A stretch of DNA of 64,000 bases from Pseudevernia furfuracea (Eukaryota > Ascomycota > Lecanoromycetes > Lecanorales > Parmeliaceae): contig JAIUPT010000019.1 in the NCBI GenBank assembly GCA_022315425.1, positions 620,001-684,000 on the forward strand, given 5' to 3'. The notes below the pieces were generated by a model. That model searched no databases. It was not told the DNA's origin and was given only the letters and a program-made list of their open reading frames with translations. This document shows, in pieces, positions 36,106-48,331 of this stretch. The position numbers were made by a program, and so were the translations under genes. The stretch's first letter is position 1; each line of letters begins with the position of its first letter.

Positions 36106-39100
36106 ATGGCGCTAATAGTGCCGCCGTCGAACGAGAAGAAGAGAGTGAAGGTTTATGAGCTCAAAAACAATGACTGGTTCGATCGGGGGACTGGGTTCTG
36201 CACCGGCCGCATCATCAATGTAGGCGATTACGAGACATGGGATATCGTAGTCTCAGGGCTTCCAGCCTAGAGATGTCCTATAGCCACCAGTAAGAGACGA
36301 CGCTGATCTGGGTGTAGGATGAGTCAAAGATATATGTTGAGTCGGAGGACAGCCCAGAGCGATTGCTCCTGGAGACAAGGATAACGAAGGACGATGGATA
36401 TCAGAAACAGCAAGGTGAACACGAATGGCGACAATAAATAGTGTGAATGGTGGCTCATATGAATGCAGATACCCTTATCGTATGGACCGAGACAAGTGGT
36501 ATAGACATGGCTCTAAGTTTCCAAGAGGCAGAGGGCTGTGCGACCATATGGTTAGTACCTTCCAATCTAAATACTGCGTGCATTGGCTCGTGAGGGAAGG
36601 CGCGTGTGACATAGGCTTATGATTACATTACAGGGATTTCGTTAGCCAGGTACAACAACAGCTACTGTCACTGGGAGGTCCAGGTACGTGCATTTTTCCC
36701 TCCATGCTTTTCATCGCGCTCTTCTTTGCTATTTGGACTGCACTAATTTGGCTGGGTCGCTATCTAGACGACGCCCTATCAGACGACGCCATGGAGAGCT
36801 TCGCCAACCCCTTGGTCCTTCCGCAACCTGAGATCGGGAATTTGGATGATATCGAGCATGCGATGCGTGGGATAGCATCCACACCGCAAGGTCGAGATGC
36901 GCTGGCGAAGTTCGTCATCAGTGAAGACTATATTCGGAAATTAATACCCTTGGTGGAGATGGCAGAGGATCTTGAGTCGCTAAAGGACTTGCACTGGTTG
37001 TGCAACATTATGAAAATGCTCATCCTTTTGAATGACAGCCAGATCATCGACCACATCGTCAACGAAGAGGTGGTGTTTGGGGTAATTGGCGCACTCGAAT
37101 GTGAGTACATAGGGATATGCCCGCTACAGCTACCATCTTATGCCAAATCTACCCCATCAGATACTAACATCTTGGCGTCGCAGACGACCCTGACTTCCCA
37201 CAGCATAAGGCAAATCACCGACGATACCTTAAGGACAACTCGAGGTACAAGGAAGTTCTGTCCATTGCAGATCCAAATATCACCAGAAAGATACATGCTA
37301 CGTGGCGCCTTACCTATCTGAAGGACGTGGTTCTGGCAAGAATCCTTGATGATCCAACGTTTGGCGTTCTTAACTCCCTCATATTCTTCAATCAAGTCGA
37401 CATTATCTCACATTTACAGAACAATCCAGGCTATCTCGAACAATTATTTGGCATTATAGACAGTCCTACAGCGGATATCAAGCGAAAAAGGGATGCCGTC
37501 GGATTCATTCAATCGTGTTGTGCAATAGCGAAAAGCCTTCAGGTGACACCGCGGGCCACTCTTTACACCAACTTTATCAACCATGGGTTGCTTCGTGTGA
37601 TAACGTTTGCCATTCTGAATAAGGAAGCATCCATTCGAGTTGCTGGCACGGACATACTGGTTGCCATGATAGACCACGATCCTGTCATGGTCCGAGCCTA
37701 CATATACAAAGCCATCAACGAAAAGAAGACCCCGCTCACTGAGACTTTGATTGAGCTTCTACTTGTCGAAGTTGATCTAGGTGTCAAAGCCCAAGCTGCC
37801 GACGCAATCAAGGTGTTACTCGAACCCCAGCCAACCCAGCCACCACAACAACCCCCACAACAACCCCCACAACAGTCACCACAAGCGCAATCTCAAGAAA
37901 CTATAGCAAGGCAGACGGGGGAATTTCTGTCGAAGGTGCGAGAACTAAATCCGACATTAAATCCCCAAACTGAGTCATTCATCCAGCACTTTTACGAGAA
38001 TTCCGCGAGCAAACTCTTTCAACCCCTTAAGGATCTTGAGAAAAGGGAAACGCGTAAGTAGCAGGGCCTTGCGAGCATAACTTGGACGGCAATTGACTAG
38101 TCGCTAGTGAATGATATTACCTTCCACGAGGTACAATTGTTCAATCACCTGGTCGAAATTCTCATCTATCTTTCTCGTACACATCAATTTCGAAGTAAAT
38201 ATTACATCTTTAATGAGGACATCTCCTCACGAATAGCGCAACTGCTCTCTGCTCCGCAGAAGCATCTCAAGCTAAGTACGGTTCCGAGCTCTCCTTGAAA
38301 TGTGTAAGTTCTGGCTACTAAGTTTACAATAGCTGCCTTGAAGTTCTTTCGCCAGTGCGTAGGTTTGCAAGATGAGTATTACAACCGGCAGCTCATACAA
38401 AGGAACCATTTCGCACCTATCCTTAACATAGTTTACGAGACAATGCCCCGCGACAACCTACTGAATTCTGCCTGCCTAGAGCTCTTCGAATACATAAAAC
38501 GAGAGAACATAAAGCAACTGATTGAGCATCTTGTGGAGGCCTTCCGTCCGAAGCTTCAAGAAATCACCTACGTCGACACTTTTGACTCATTGGTCAACCG
38601 CTACGACCAAATGCAAGGCTTCAATCCCGATGCCGATACCACACTATTCAGCAATGACAGCGCGAGCACCCCCAATCGGACATCAAATGTCAATGGCAAT
38701 CAACGATGGCAAGGCGTTAAGGAGATGGATGCCGTGGAGGAAGCATACTTCAACACATCAGACGACGAAGACGAGCCGCTGCCCAAGTCGGTCTTATCAA
38801 AGGCGGCAAAGATGAACGGGGTTACGACTTCTCCAATGCTGAAGTCTCTGGTCGACTATCCGGACGACGACGAAGATCCTATGGATACAACACCACCAGA
38901 ACCCGTGGACCTGGGCACCAAGCCCGAACTGGAACCATCCCCTATGCTGCAAACGCCACCGCCAGAGCGCTTATCAGAGAAGCGCCGGAGGGAAGAAGAC
39001 AATGACGAAGACGAACTTGGAAAACTGTCCTTGTCTAAGCGGCGGAATTCGGGCTCCTCAGCCTCGAGTATTGGTAGTGCGGGGGGCCACAATACTCTGA

Positions 39101-39231
39101 AGCGGAAAAAAGGATTCAAGAATGAGCGCGACTCGCCTAGCAACGGAGCCAGTGTGAAGAAGATTGAAATCTCGCTCAGCGCGAAAAAGACGGCATCGGA
39201 AGCAGGATCGAAAGGCGATGATGGGGGATGA
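36106..39231 (+). CDS. psy2: Protein phosphatase 4 regulatory subunit 3 (Psy2/SMEK/Falafel)
   Basis: Targeting subunit of the PP4 phosphatase, used in DNA-damage recovery and centrosome/kinetochore functions. Eight exons (36106-36219, 36318-36414, 36469-36550, 36634-36683, 36768-37100, 37184-38053, 38108-38275, 38333-39231) close exactly to 870 residues. Residues 1 to about 110 form the EVH1/PH-like N-terminus (RVKVYELKNNDWFDRGTGFC, then IYVESED and LETRI, and LSFQEAEGCATIWDF). The SMEK/armadillo region follows (LVEMAEDLESLKDLHWLCNI, YDPDFPQHKANHR, LARILDDPTFGVLNSLIFFN). Within it is a Gln/Pro insertion built of PQQ-type repeats at about 37820-37890. The C-terminus is acidic and basic in turn (DDDEDPMDTTPPEP, then EKRRREEDNDEDE), typical of the family's disordered tail. 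A GTAGTC donor in exon 1 would be the only other option. The family is certain. Confidence 0.94.
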
Positions 39232-40300
39232 ATTTGATGTATTAGCACTGTGGTTGGGGGAATCATCCGGCGTTCACATGGATCATGTGGCATGCATTCA
39301 TCAATCAGAGTGTCAAGTGGCAGGGCGCTTACGCTGCCGAAGGATACTTTGACAGGGGAAAAGAGCCCCCTGAAGACAGAAAATTCACTTCTGTGGGCTA
39401 TCTGTACCATAGGTAGATGCCTTTCGCTACATGGATAGATTATGACTTTGAATATTCCTTTTTTGAGGCGCTCTGAGGTGATGTTGAAGCTCCTGGAGAC
39501 ACTTCCAAGTTCCCTGTCCAGAATTCCAGATGATGCAATTAGCTTTAAACCCCCGGGGGGAGGGCCCCGGACAGGTTATGTATCACTAGCACTAACGATA
39601 AGGCTGCTCCCGCGCCGAGCCAACCCACGCAGGTACGAGTTGCAAAAGTAATCATGGTCCACTGGTCCCACTATTAGTATTCGCTTCCTTGTAGTAACTA
39701 CCTTACCTTAGGTAGCAATACTTGGCAAGTACCAGAATATACTCTACAGTGCCTTGCAGTCTGCATGCATGGGTTTCCTTTGCATGGTCGTTGATCGGAG
39801 GAAAGCCATCTCGGATCCGGAGTGCAACACATAGAGTAAGGTAGGCTTCCAAAATAAAGTAGCCTTCGTATAGAGTATGCATGAGCTGAGCTCGTACAAC
39901 CCATCAATCCCTAATAATGCCTAAGCATGCCTAAGACTCTCCAAATTCTCATCTCATCACATCACTGCGTCCTAGGTGTCAAGAGCATTTTGTGGATTCC
40001 CTTCCATTCAATAGTCAATACACAGTAGGCACAGTACTTTATTAGGCTGGCGCATTTTATGGACATGCAGGGTCTCACTCAAAGGCCTCTCTTCAGTGGC
40101 CCTTGCTTACATTACTTACCACGTCCCACGTGGAATTGTGACCTTGTGAGGTACAGACTACGTAGAGTACGGAACAAGGCTTTGACGTGTCAGCCTTTGT
40201 CATCTACCATGCCACTGATTGACATACACACTCATGTTCTTTGTCATGGCTTTCGCTGGATGCGGAGCTTCAGCCTTCACACAGAGGGTGGGGCAGAATG

Positions 40301-40335
40301 GAAAATAGAAAATAGAAAATAGAAAATAGAAAAAT
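40301..40335 (+). repeat. Microsatellite GAAAATA, about five units
   Basis: Four perfect tandem copies of the heptamer gaaaata followed by a degenerate fifth (gaaaaa). Intergenic. No function inferred. Confidence 0.9.
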
Positions 40336-40621
40336 TGCCTGGACATCGTGAAACATGTTGGTTAGATAAATTAGACAAGACATACATTTCGGTTTTGATG
40401 ACTATGATTTATATATTCATCCACCCATTTCATCAATCTATTCAGTAATGTGCATGTAACACCAGTGCTTACTTCATACACCTAAAGGTCTATGTGGTAA
40501 AGAACACACCCCCCCCCCCTTTGACGGAATAGCGCCGTCACCAAGATCCACTTTAGAAGTTAGCGCCAGTGTCTTGACAGAACAAATGCCCCTGCTTGCC
40601 TCTTCGAGATAAATATCATTC

Positions 40622-40656
40622 CACCATCACCACCGTCACCACCGTCACCACCGTCG
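40622..40656 (+). repeat. Imperfect CACCACCGT nonamer repeat
   Basis: About four units of caccaccgt with one variant (caccatcac) at the start. Intergenic. It could be read as a Thr/Val/His repeat in short open frames but has no other coding support. Confidence 0.75.
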
Positions 40657-41215
40657 TAACTTCCTCTCCAGGGTTTTTGGTCACTGTTACATCAGACTTA
40701 GCATCCCTTATTGTGCTTCGCCGTCCTTACCAATCCTTGCGGCGGAACGCCCCTGGACGATCACAAAAAACAAGTCTGTGTTCCTATAACCTATCTGCCC
40801 AAAAACATACCTTTCACCTTGCATTGGCTTTCTCCTAGGTACATTGTGCATTGTGAATTTCATCCGAGAAAGTTGGTGTTGCAGTCTTTGAGAGTGCAGC
40901 CGGAATACAACACACACATAACCTTCTACACCCGTCTTACTCACCGTCTTGCTCTACCAGTACAAAATATCGCACAGATCTGCATTTGTTCCTACCGATA
41001 ACACAAACGCTACCGACCCTTTTTTTTCTTGCACCTACAACCTTCCGCGAAATACCTGAGGACCCTCCTCAACTACACTCGCTAAACATAAGCAAATCAT
41101 CACGGACCGGGCCCGCGTGAAAGGGCGCCAACAATAGCAACAGCTTTCAATGGGAATTGTGTTCTATACAGATCAAAAGGTGGCAAGCTGCCGGTGACAA
41201 GAGGACTTCTTCACG

Positions 41216-44200
41216 ATGCCGAAGAAAGAGGATCTGAGCAACTTCCGGCTAGCCTCTATGCCACGCCCACATCTAACCGCCCACCACTCCAGCTCACTAC
41301 CATCAACACCCTCTCAGGATGCGCGAAAACTCTCTTTCGGCGCTCGCTCGCCCTCACCTACCAAATTAGCCAAAGAGAATTCTCCTAAATCAACACACTC
41401 CGAAGAGGACAATGGCGCGCGGGCGCAGAACAAGGTCCCCTCAATTGCGGGGTGCAGATATGAGACTGGCATGGCATTTTCAAGGAGGCGGATACCATAT
41501 TCCATAGGTGGAGATCAATTGGACAGAGCAAAGACAATGCCGAAGAAATTTTTGAATCCTACAGAGGAGGGAAAGCTGAGTGGAGATATGAGAGAGCTAT
41601 ACGACCGAATACTTCCGACTCGAGAGAGTGATGAAAGAAGAGCAAAATTTGTGCGGAAGCTGGAACGCATATTGAATCAGCAATGGCCGGGCAACGACAT
41701 CAAGGTGCACGTCTTCGGGTCTTCTGGAAATATGCTATGCACTAATGATTCGGACGGTGAGCTTGAGAGTCGTTTAGGAAGAAATGTACTGGGTTGAAGC
41801 TAACAACGACTAGTGGACATCTGCATTACGACACCGTTGAAAATACTGGAGCGAGTGTGCTTGCTAGCCAACGCACTTGCTGAACGTATGGAGTCTACAG
41901 TCCTTTTACGTTGCGATCGTACTGACGTTCACCTAGATGGGATGGAACGAGTCGTCTGCGTACCACATGCGAAAGTGCCTATAGTCAAGTTCTGGGATCC
42001 CCAATTGCAACTTGCCTGCGATATGAACGTTAACAACACCCTGGCTCTGGAGAATACACGGATGATCAAGACCTACGTGGAAATCGATGAGCGTGTGCGG
42101 CCTCTTGCTATGATTGTCAAGCAGTGGACGAAACGGCGGATACTCAACGATGCTGGTATGTGGTCTCAGCCTTGATTTATCTGTGATTTGTCTTTGCTTA
42201 GACGTCGAAATAGCTCTTGGTGGTACCCTAAGCTCTTATACCTGGATATGCCTAATCCTAAATTTCCTTCAAACGCGGAATCCTCCTGTCCTACCTTCCC
42301 TCCATAAGAAGCCTCACGAGCTCCTGGCTGGCTCTGATGGCAGATGTGCTGGGTTCAACGACGACCTTGAACGGTTTCGCGGCTTCGGCAAGCCAAATAC
42401 CGAAACGCTTGGAGAACTCATGTTCAATTTTTTCAGACGCTACGCTTACGATATAGACTATGAGAAATGGGTTGTCTCTGTACGGGAAGGGCGATTAATC
42501 TCAAAAGAAGGTAAGAAGTGGCACTTGATGCAGAATAACCGCCTGTGCGTCGAAGAGCCATTTAATACCGATAGAAATCTTGGCAATACAGCAGACGATA
42601 CTTCCTTTCGAGGTATTCATCTGGAGTTAAGGCGGGCTTTTGACCTAGTCAAAGAAGCAAAGCTCGCCGACTGTCTTGGGCAGTACGAATTCCCAGCCGC
42701 TGAAGAGAGAATATGGGAGAAGCCCGCGCCGAAGCCGCCACCTGTGTTGATTCGGAGCCGAAGTCAATCGCAGTCATCTACAAGGGGGAACAGGGGAGGT
42801 TATGGTAACCGAGGAGGAGGCCGACATGGTCAGCACCACCGTTCGGGGCAGGGAGCCAGGAGAGCATCCAGCGCCGCCGCCATGAACAAGTATGCCGCTC
42901 CTCAGGGTGGATTACAAGGGGTCAAGGCTCGCGACTACTCATCTCGGGAGAATCCTCTGCAAGCTCAATACGAACGGCTTCGCCTCCATGACAGACTCTT
43001 CAACGAATTTCAGTTTCTGCAACAACAGGAACATGGATTACGGCTTATACAAGCCCAGAGAGAGCTTGAGGCTCAAGTGGCTCAAGCTAACCACGTATCC
43101 AGGAACGGTTCATCAATCCCACATCAAGGAGCACCAGGACAGCTCCCTCCCATACCTACAAATCATCAGGTTTCTCTCACGGCTCCCATAAGAAGCGGGC
43201 AGTACTTCTACCCGTTTGCATACCCGCAGGTACAAGGCACACCGCAACAAAGCATCCATACACAACCGTCATCTCCTTCAATGAAGCCTGCGCAGCCGGA
43301 CCTAAGACGAAGCGTCCATCGTTCTTCGGCTGCGGAAAGTGCGCATGCTGCAAATCATCGATCTCATTCGCAGCCAGCGAGGCCGCTTCCCGTGAACGTG
43401 GCTGTACAGAGTGCACCTCCACTTCCTTTGAATAGTGCCGCATTCTTGCAATATCAGCAGTTTCGCCAGCAACAATTATACAGTCAAATTGAGCAAGGCC
43501 GATACAGACATGCTGAAGTGCCCATGTATCAGGACCCAAGGCGGTTACCAATGGATCAACCTTTGGAAGAGGATGTGCCGAAGGAATATGTGGGATACTG
43601 GGTGAACGACTCGCCGCCGCCGCGACCTTACAGAGATGAGCCGCGATTTCCAGCATACCAAGATCTACATCCTCGTGTTAGAGGTTTGCCTCAAAACTTC
43701 AGCAGGCTGAGGGATACTTCGAGGTCTCCATCTCCATCACCTGCGCTTCCATTTCGCGATCGCGCCTATAGTGTTCGATCTGCATCGTCTGCTCCCCCTG
43801 GACCTTTGCAGCCACGAACGGATAGAGCTCAGGCTGTCGCGCCAGGCTCGCGTGCTTCCGGTCCGCTCATAGTAAACGGCTCTGACGAGTGGAATATTTC
43901 TGACTATTCAATGATCCCAGAGGCTTCATCCCATACTACGACGATAAGCGAAGCAACCTCGGGTTCTGACGATCGCTTGTATGAGACTCCCGCCACTGTT
44001 GAAATGGAAACGCCAAACCATCCTCATGGTATTGATGATGCTTTTATACTGGATGACCCGAACCAGTATTTCCATGCCCGCATGACGGCTGAACCTTCCA
44101 CCACGTTGGCTAGAGGTCGAGTTAGCAACATAGACTCTAGTATACGGCGTGCTAACCCTCCACTGAACGATATCACTACCTCTTCGAATATAAACAACCG

Positions 44201-44834
44201 GGCTGAGAAAATGAATAGATCTGCTGGTGGCCTAGGCATACAATTCGGAGAACATGAGATTAGTCGTCAGTCTGTGAAGGCTGAAACGCCAATCTCGCCC
44301 GGGACAGCGCGCATTCCTACAGCAGTCTCAAAGTCGGACGCAAACCCCGACCAATTCGTTGGTCGAACTGAGAAGCTGCCAATGCCTATCCCTGTTCCAT
44401 TGCTATCGCCTGTCCGTGAAGTACGAACACCATCGCCATCAGCAGCATGGCGGAGACAAAACGGAGAAAACGGAGAAGCAGAATTACGACGCACGTTCGC
44501 TGGCAAACTAGATCTTCGCATACCCACTTATGCAGACCTATTGCGTGCGAAACAGAAGAAGCAGGGTCTGAATGAGGCATTGGGGCAGAAGCCCAACGGG
44601 ACACCTTCGCAACTTGCAGAGAGCGCCAAATCGATTCCGTCGCCTCTGAGCCCGAGGACGAAAGAGCATCCACAGCATACGCCGGAAAGCGCCAAGGCGC
44701 AACCGCCAGTCAATGGATGGCAGCAGTCAGGCAAGAAGGGCAAGAAGAACAAGTCCAGGCCTGGCTCGGGTCAGATACAGATACTACCCGGTGAGGTGAT
44801 GCCAACCAACGAAGCTCAGCGAAAAGGTGGTTAA
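41216..44834 (+). CDS. Cid1/CutA-family non-canonical poly(A)/terminal nucleotidyltransferase
   Basis: Adds non-templated nucleotides to RNA 3' ends. In Aspergillus, CutA tags mRNA tails with C/U, and Cid1 is the S. pombe uridylyltransferase. Exons 41216-41756, 41814-42155 and 42202-44834 give 1,171 residues. The nucleotidyltransferase motif VFGSSGNMLCTNDSDVDICI is complete, with catalytic Asp180 and Asp182 created across the first exon junction. The second part of the core (RPLAMIVKQWTKRR, then LSSYTWICLILNFLQ) and the PAP-associated segment (ETLGELMFNFFRRYAYDIDY) follow. After about residue 480 the protein is long and disordered, with a small RGG-like patch (RGNRGGYGNRGGG) and Pro/Gln/Ser-rich sequence ending in a lysine-rich tail (KKGKKNK). 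The tail likely binds RNA or partners. It is long compared with Cid1. The substrate nucleotide cannot be told from sequence by eye. Confidence 0.88.
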
Positions 44835-46001
44835 TACGAGAGACTCTCCGATGATAGTTCCTACGAGAGAGGACTACCATCATGCCCAATAAAGAGCATG
44901 TCCAGCAAAGACATCATGAGCTTTTCAACGAAGCCAAGCCTTCGAACATCCGGAACAGGGAGTCAAAGAAGAGCAGACGAATATTGTATACGAAATCTCG
45001 TCCGAGGGTCGATTGGGAATAGCGGTGTGGGTAGGGTTTTTAACACACCTGACGATTTTCGGATTGTGAAGAGCATTCATTTTTGGACTTCGCAAGCGCG
45101 TCAGTTGCGTTTTGGGTCGTCCTGTTCCTGTTCCGACAACCTTCCTTCGGATGGGAGTGATGCGGCACTACTTGGGGTTTGGGCCAGTGAGAAGAGGCTA
45201 CAAAAGCAAGGCAGCGAATTATCCAGGGTTTTGGGGGATGCGGTTACCAGCTGTCTTGTGTGTGCCAATGAATGCATCCGGGTGCCTGGTCTTCCAGGTC
45301 TGTTTATATAGAGAAGACACAGAATTGAAGTTGTTGAATATCTCAGGCTGAGGGCCTACGACGAGTGGATAGGACTACGGTTAAAGGAGACGAGAAATGC
45401 GAAGATGATGTGCCGTCGAAGACTGAACCACGAGACTTGGCTTGACCTCGGAAGCACTACTCGCAAAGCCTTTTCCCCAATCTTGATGTGCCTTTGCTCC
45501 TACTCAATACCCTGATAATTTCGATTCTGCTTTGTATATCGAGCTTCACAATTGCTGTTCGTTGGAGAGGGACTGCTTTCCGAGTAGCTTTCGCAAGGAT
45601 CATCCTACGAATTTTCTTTTTTATCTTTCCCGCACAAGCACATATACTCTTGTACTGCCATTCAACGCTTCCTTCGTCTCTCCAGATATTCAATATGCTC
45701 TCGGCCTCATTACTGATAATGCAAGCTAATCAGCAAGATGCTGCTTGCTTTGGGCCTAGGACATCAACCCCCCACATCGCCAAGACCGATGAGGTGGGGC
45801 AAGGCATAAGTAACTAGGTAGGTACTGCAGCCTTTTGACTCTTCCTTTCGCACAATCAATTTATCATATTTTTACCCCAGCGACACAGTGAGTGACTTCA
45901 AGTCTTTGCGCTCACTTCTCCAGCCAAAGACTCGCTCCCACATCTCTACGAGCTGCCTGACTCCCACTTACAAGCCCTGTCCGAGCTCGAGGAACACAAA
46001 T
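44835..46001. other. Intergenic region, nucleotidyltransferase 3' end and transporter promoter
   Basis: About 1.17 kb. An open frame of 137 codons (44898-45311) lies directly behind the nucleotidyltransferase stop on the same strand. It shows no domain, signal peptide or membrane segment, so it is probably 3' untranslated sequence. The stretch 45840-46001 is CT-rich and probably the leader of the transporter gene. Confidence 0.45.
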
Positions 46002-47359
46002 ATGGACACCCACAGCGGGAAATCGTCAGCCATTGAACAGATCGATCCCATCACAGGTGACACCAAAAATTTGCCCTCGAGCAGCTCTTCCCCCGGGTAC
46101 GCTGCGCCTGAGCTTATTGGGATCAGCGATGGAGCGGCAGGCGAAAGTGCTGGGGAGAATGCAGACGAGATCCTGGCGAGCAAAGGAGGCTGGTTTGCCT
46201 ATTTCAAGACGAGAAACTTCTATCTTGTGCTTCTACTTGGGTATGGCATTATAAAATTCCCCATTTCGCCTGAAGGAGCAGTATAAAATGCTGATATACG
46301 TGCCACACAGGCAAATCCTAGCTCTCTGCCTCACAGCCACCAATACATTCTCTTCGCTCCTTGCAGCACAACCCTTCTCTATCCCTGCTTTTCAGACTCT
46401 TTGGAATTATATCCTTCTTGCACTAGTCTATGGCTCGTATACCATCTACAGATATGGCTTTAAGGGTTGGATTAAGCTCATGCTTAAGGATGGTTGGAAA
46501 TACATCATACTGGCATTTCTGGATGTCGAGGGCAATTACTTTACTGTGCTTGCTTATCGATACACGTAAGTCTCTGTAGCTCTCTTCTTACTCAAGATAG
46601 TACCGTTAACAACCCCACCGGACTATCCTCTCCGCTCAGCTCATTAATTTTTGGGCTATTGTAATGGTCGTCCTAATCTCTTCGATATTTCTCCGTGTCC
46701 GCTACCACCCCACCCAAATCATTGGTATCCTCGTCTGCATCGGCGGCGTTGGCATTCTCTTCGGTAGCGACCACATCACTCAAGGTTCGGGCTTCGGCGG
46801 CGTCACTGGAAGCAACCAGCTCAAAGGCGATCTCTTTGCGTTGGTGGGCGCTACTTTCTACGGCATGAGCAATGTGGCGGAGGAGTTCCTGGTCAGTAAG
46901 AGACCGCTGTACGAGGTCGTGGGCCAGCTGGGGTTCTGGGGCATGTTCATCGACGGGGCTATGTCGGGGATCTTTGACCGACCGAGCTATAAACAGTCCG
47001 TATGGAACGACGGGAAAGTTGGGGGGTATTTGACCGGGTATACGCTGTGCCTGCTCATCTTCTATTCGGGCGCTCCGATCATGTTCCGACTCGCCTCCGC
47101 GGCATTCTTCAACATAAGTTTGTTGACCGGCAACTTCTGGGGGGTGATCATTGGGGTCAAAGTCTTTCATGAACACATACACTGGATGTACCCTATCGCG
47201 TTCGTGTGCATCATTGGGGGGTTGATCATCTACTTCATAGGGAAGAGCGTTCTGGGAGAGGCGCTGAAACCGTGGCTTGGGAAGGATCAGGAGAGAGGTG
47301 TCGATGGGTTGGGGACCGCGAGGAGGAGGGTGGAGAGGGGGGATGAGCTTGTCGTTTGA
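46002..47359 (+). CDS. SLC35F1/F2/F6-like membrane transporter (drug/metabolite transporter superfamily)
   Basis: About ten membrane segments. The family moves small solutes; the substrate is unknown. Exons 46002-46240, 46311-46565 and 46621-47359 give 410 residues in frame. Clear family blocks are LDVEGNYFTVLAYRYT, then TILSAQLINFWAIV, RVRYHPTQIIGILVCIGGVG, LVGATFYGMSNVAEEFLV and LTGNFWGVIIGVKVFHEHIHW. The N-terminus is a soluble 60-residue stretch before the first helix (NFYLVLLLG), and the tail is basic. Oddity: the second intron (46566-46620) starts with a good GTAAGT donor, but the only frame-keeping junction ends in CG rather than AG. The nearer AG acceptors put a stop in frame. Either splicing is non-canonical, the base is a sequence error, or this allele is impaired. 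Confidence 0.85.
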
Positions 47360-47570
47360 GATGTGATGTACTCAAGAAAGTCCTCGTACTTAGCTTTGAG
47401 CGAAAAAACGATGATATCCTTTTTCATTTCGAGTATCCGATGCCGTGCAATCGTGTGAGAAGCCAAACCAGCAATCATCTTGCGGTCACTCCGAAAAACC
47501 CCAAATCAGCCGCACCAGGTCCGGTGCACGCGAAGCACCCTCTTCGATACCGTTGCAGTTCCTTTTCTCT

Positions 47571-48331
47571 TCACCGAGTCAGCCAACCATACCACATAGG
47601 TGTCACAAAGGCTCTGCCATCGTCCAGCGCCACCTTAACCGTCCACGGTCGTTTCCGTCACCTCGTCCAACGTGACCAAGCCCACGTACAGCTGCACCAA
47701 GACCTCCCCAATCCGATCCACACCGAGCGCGGTCTCGCGCGCCTCATCGTCCGCCGCCCCACCACGCTCCACGCTGACCAGATCCGCCTGCCCCCGATCC
47801 CACGCCTCCTTCCGGACCCGCACGAAATACCGCGCGTCCCACTCGCGCTCGCGCGCATTCTCCCGCCAAAACCTCACCGTCGCCGCGGCCCCGCCCGCCG
47901 GCCGCCCCGCCCCGCGTTCATCCGGTCCAGCGCCGCCGTCATGAGGTAGCGCGGGTGGAAGTCCCGGTCCGCGAAGACGGCGAAGCGGCGCCGGGGGTAG
48001 AGCGGGGGCGCGGCGGCGGCGAGGGCGTCGCCCCAGGCCGCGGGGTCGACGTTGACGAGGAGGGTCTGGTTCAGGGTCCGGCTGGCGGCGTGGGTGCGGT
48101 GGTGGTGGATGAGGCGGGTGGGGGTGGCGGCGGCGGGGCCGGGCATCGCGTGCCACATGTCTCGGTGCTTTTCTTCTGCGTCGAGGGGGGGGTTGAGGAT
48201 GATGGGTTGAGGTTTTGCAGGGGGGAGGTGTGAGTTGACTTACTGCCTGTGATTCCTCTTCCGAGTCGGTCTATGATGTCCTCGATGTCCACTTCGACGG
48301 TTCGATAGACGGCGAATTTCCCTTTGTCCAT
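47571..48331 (-). pseudogene. GC-rich unrecognised gene with apparent frame breaks
   Basis: Family not recognised. Exon 1 (48331-48244) begins MDKGKFAVYRTVEVDIEDII and splices with GTAAGT to exon 2 at 48175. That reads MWHAMPGPAAATPTRLIHHH ... LLVNVDPAAWGDAL ... FAVFADRDFHPRYLM and then stops at 47874 after an Arg/Gly run; the protein so far is 129 residues. Protein-like sequence continues in another frame (about 47900-47643: REWDARYFVRVRKEAWDRGQ, then IGEVLVQLYVGLVTLDEVTE). It then returns to the first frame for the last stretch (VALDDGRAFVTPMWYGWLTR, stop at 47571). A 52-base intron (GTGGGC...TTAAG) could explain the second switch. The first switch, in a CG-only stretch near 47880-47900, has no good intron. 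Two indels, sequence error or missed introns are all possible. Local GC is far above its neighbours. Confidence 0.5.

Larger units (their letters stand above)
39232..41215. other. Intergenic region with microsatellites, upstream of the nucleotidyltransferase gene
   Basis: About 2 kb without a supported gene. It contains a GAAAATA repeat (40301-40335), an 11-C run (40509-40519), an imperfect CACCACCGT repeat (40622-40656), and at 39697-39712 a copy of the motif actaccttaccttag that recurs at 48612. The last 200 bases (41000-41215) are pyrimidine- and AC-rich and probably form the promoter and leader of the downstream gene. Confidence 0.5.

Noticed and set aside
44898..45311. Open frame of 137 codons behind the nucleotidyltransferase
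   Set aside because: It begins 63 bases past the stop codon on the same strand and has no protein features. Best explained as 3' untranslated sequence.
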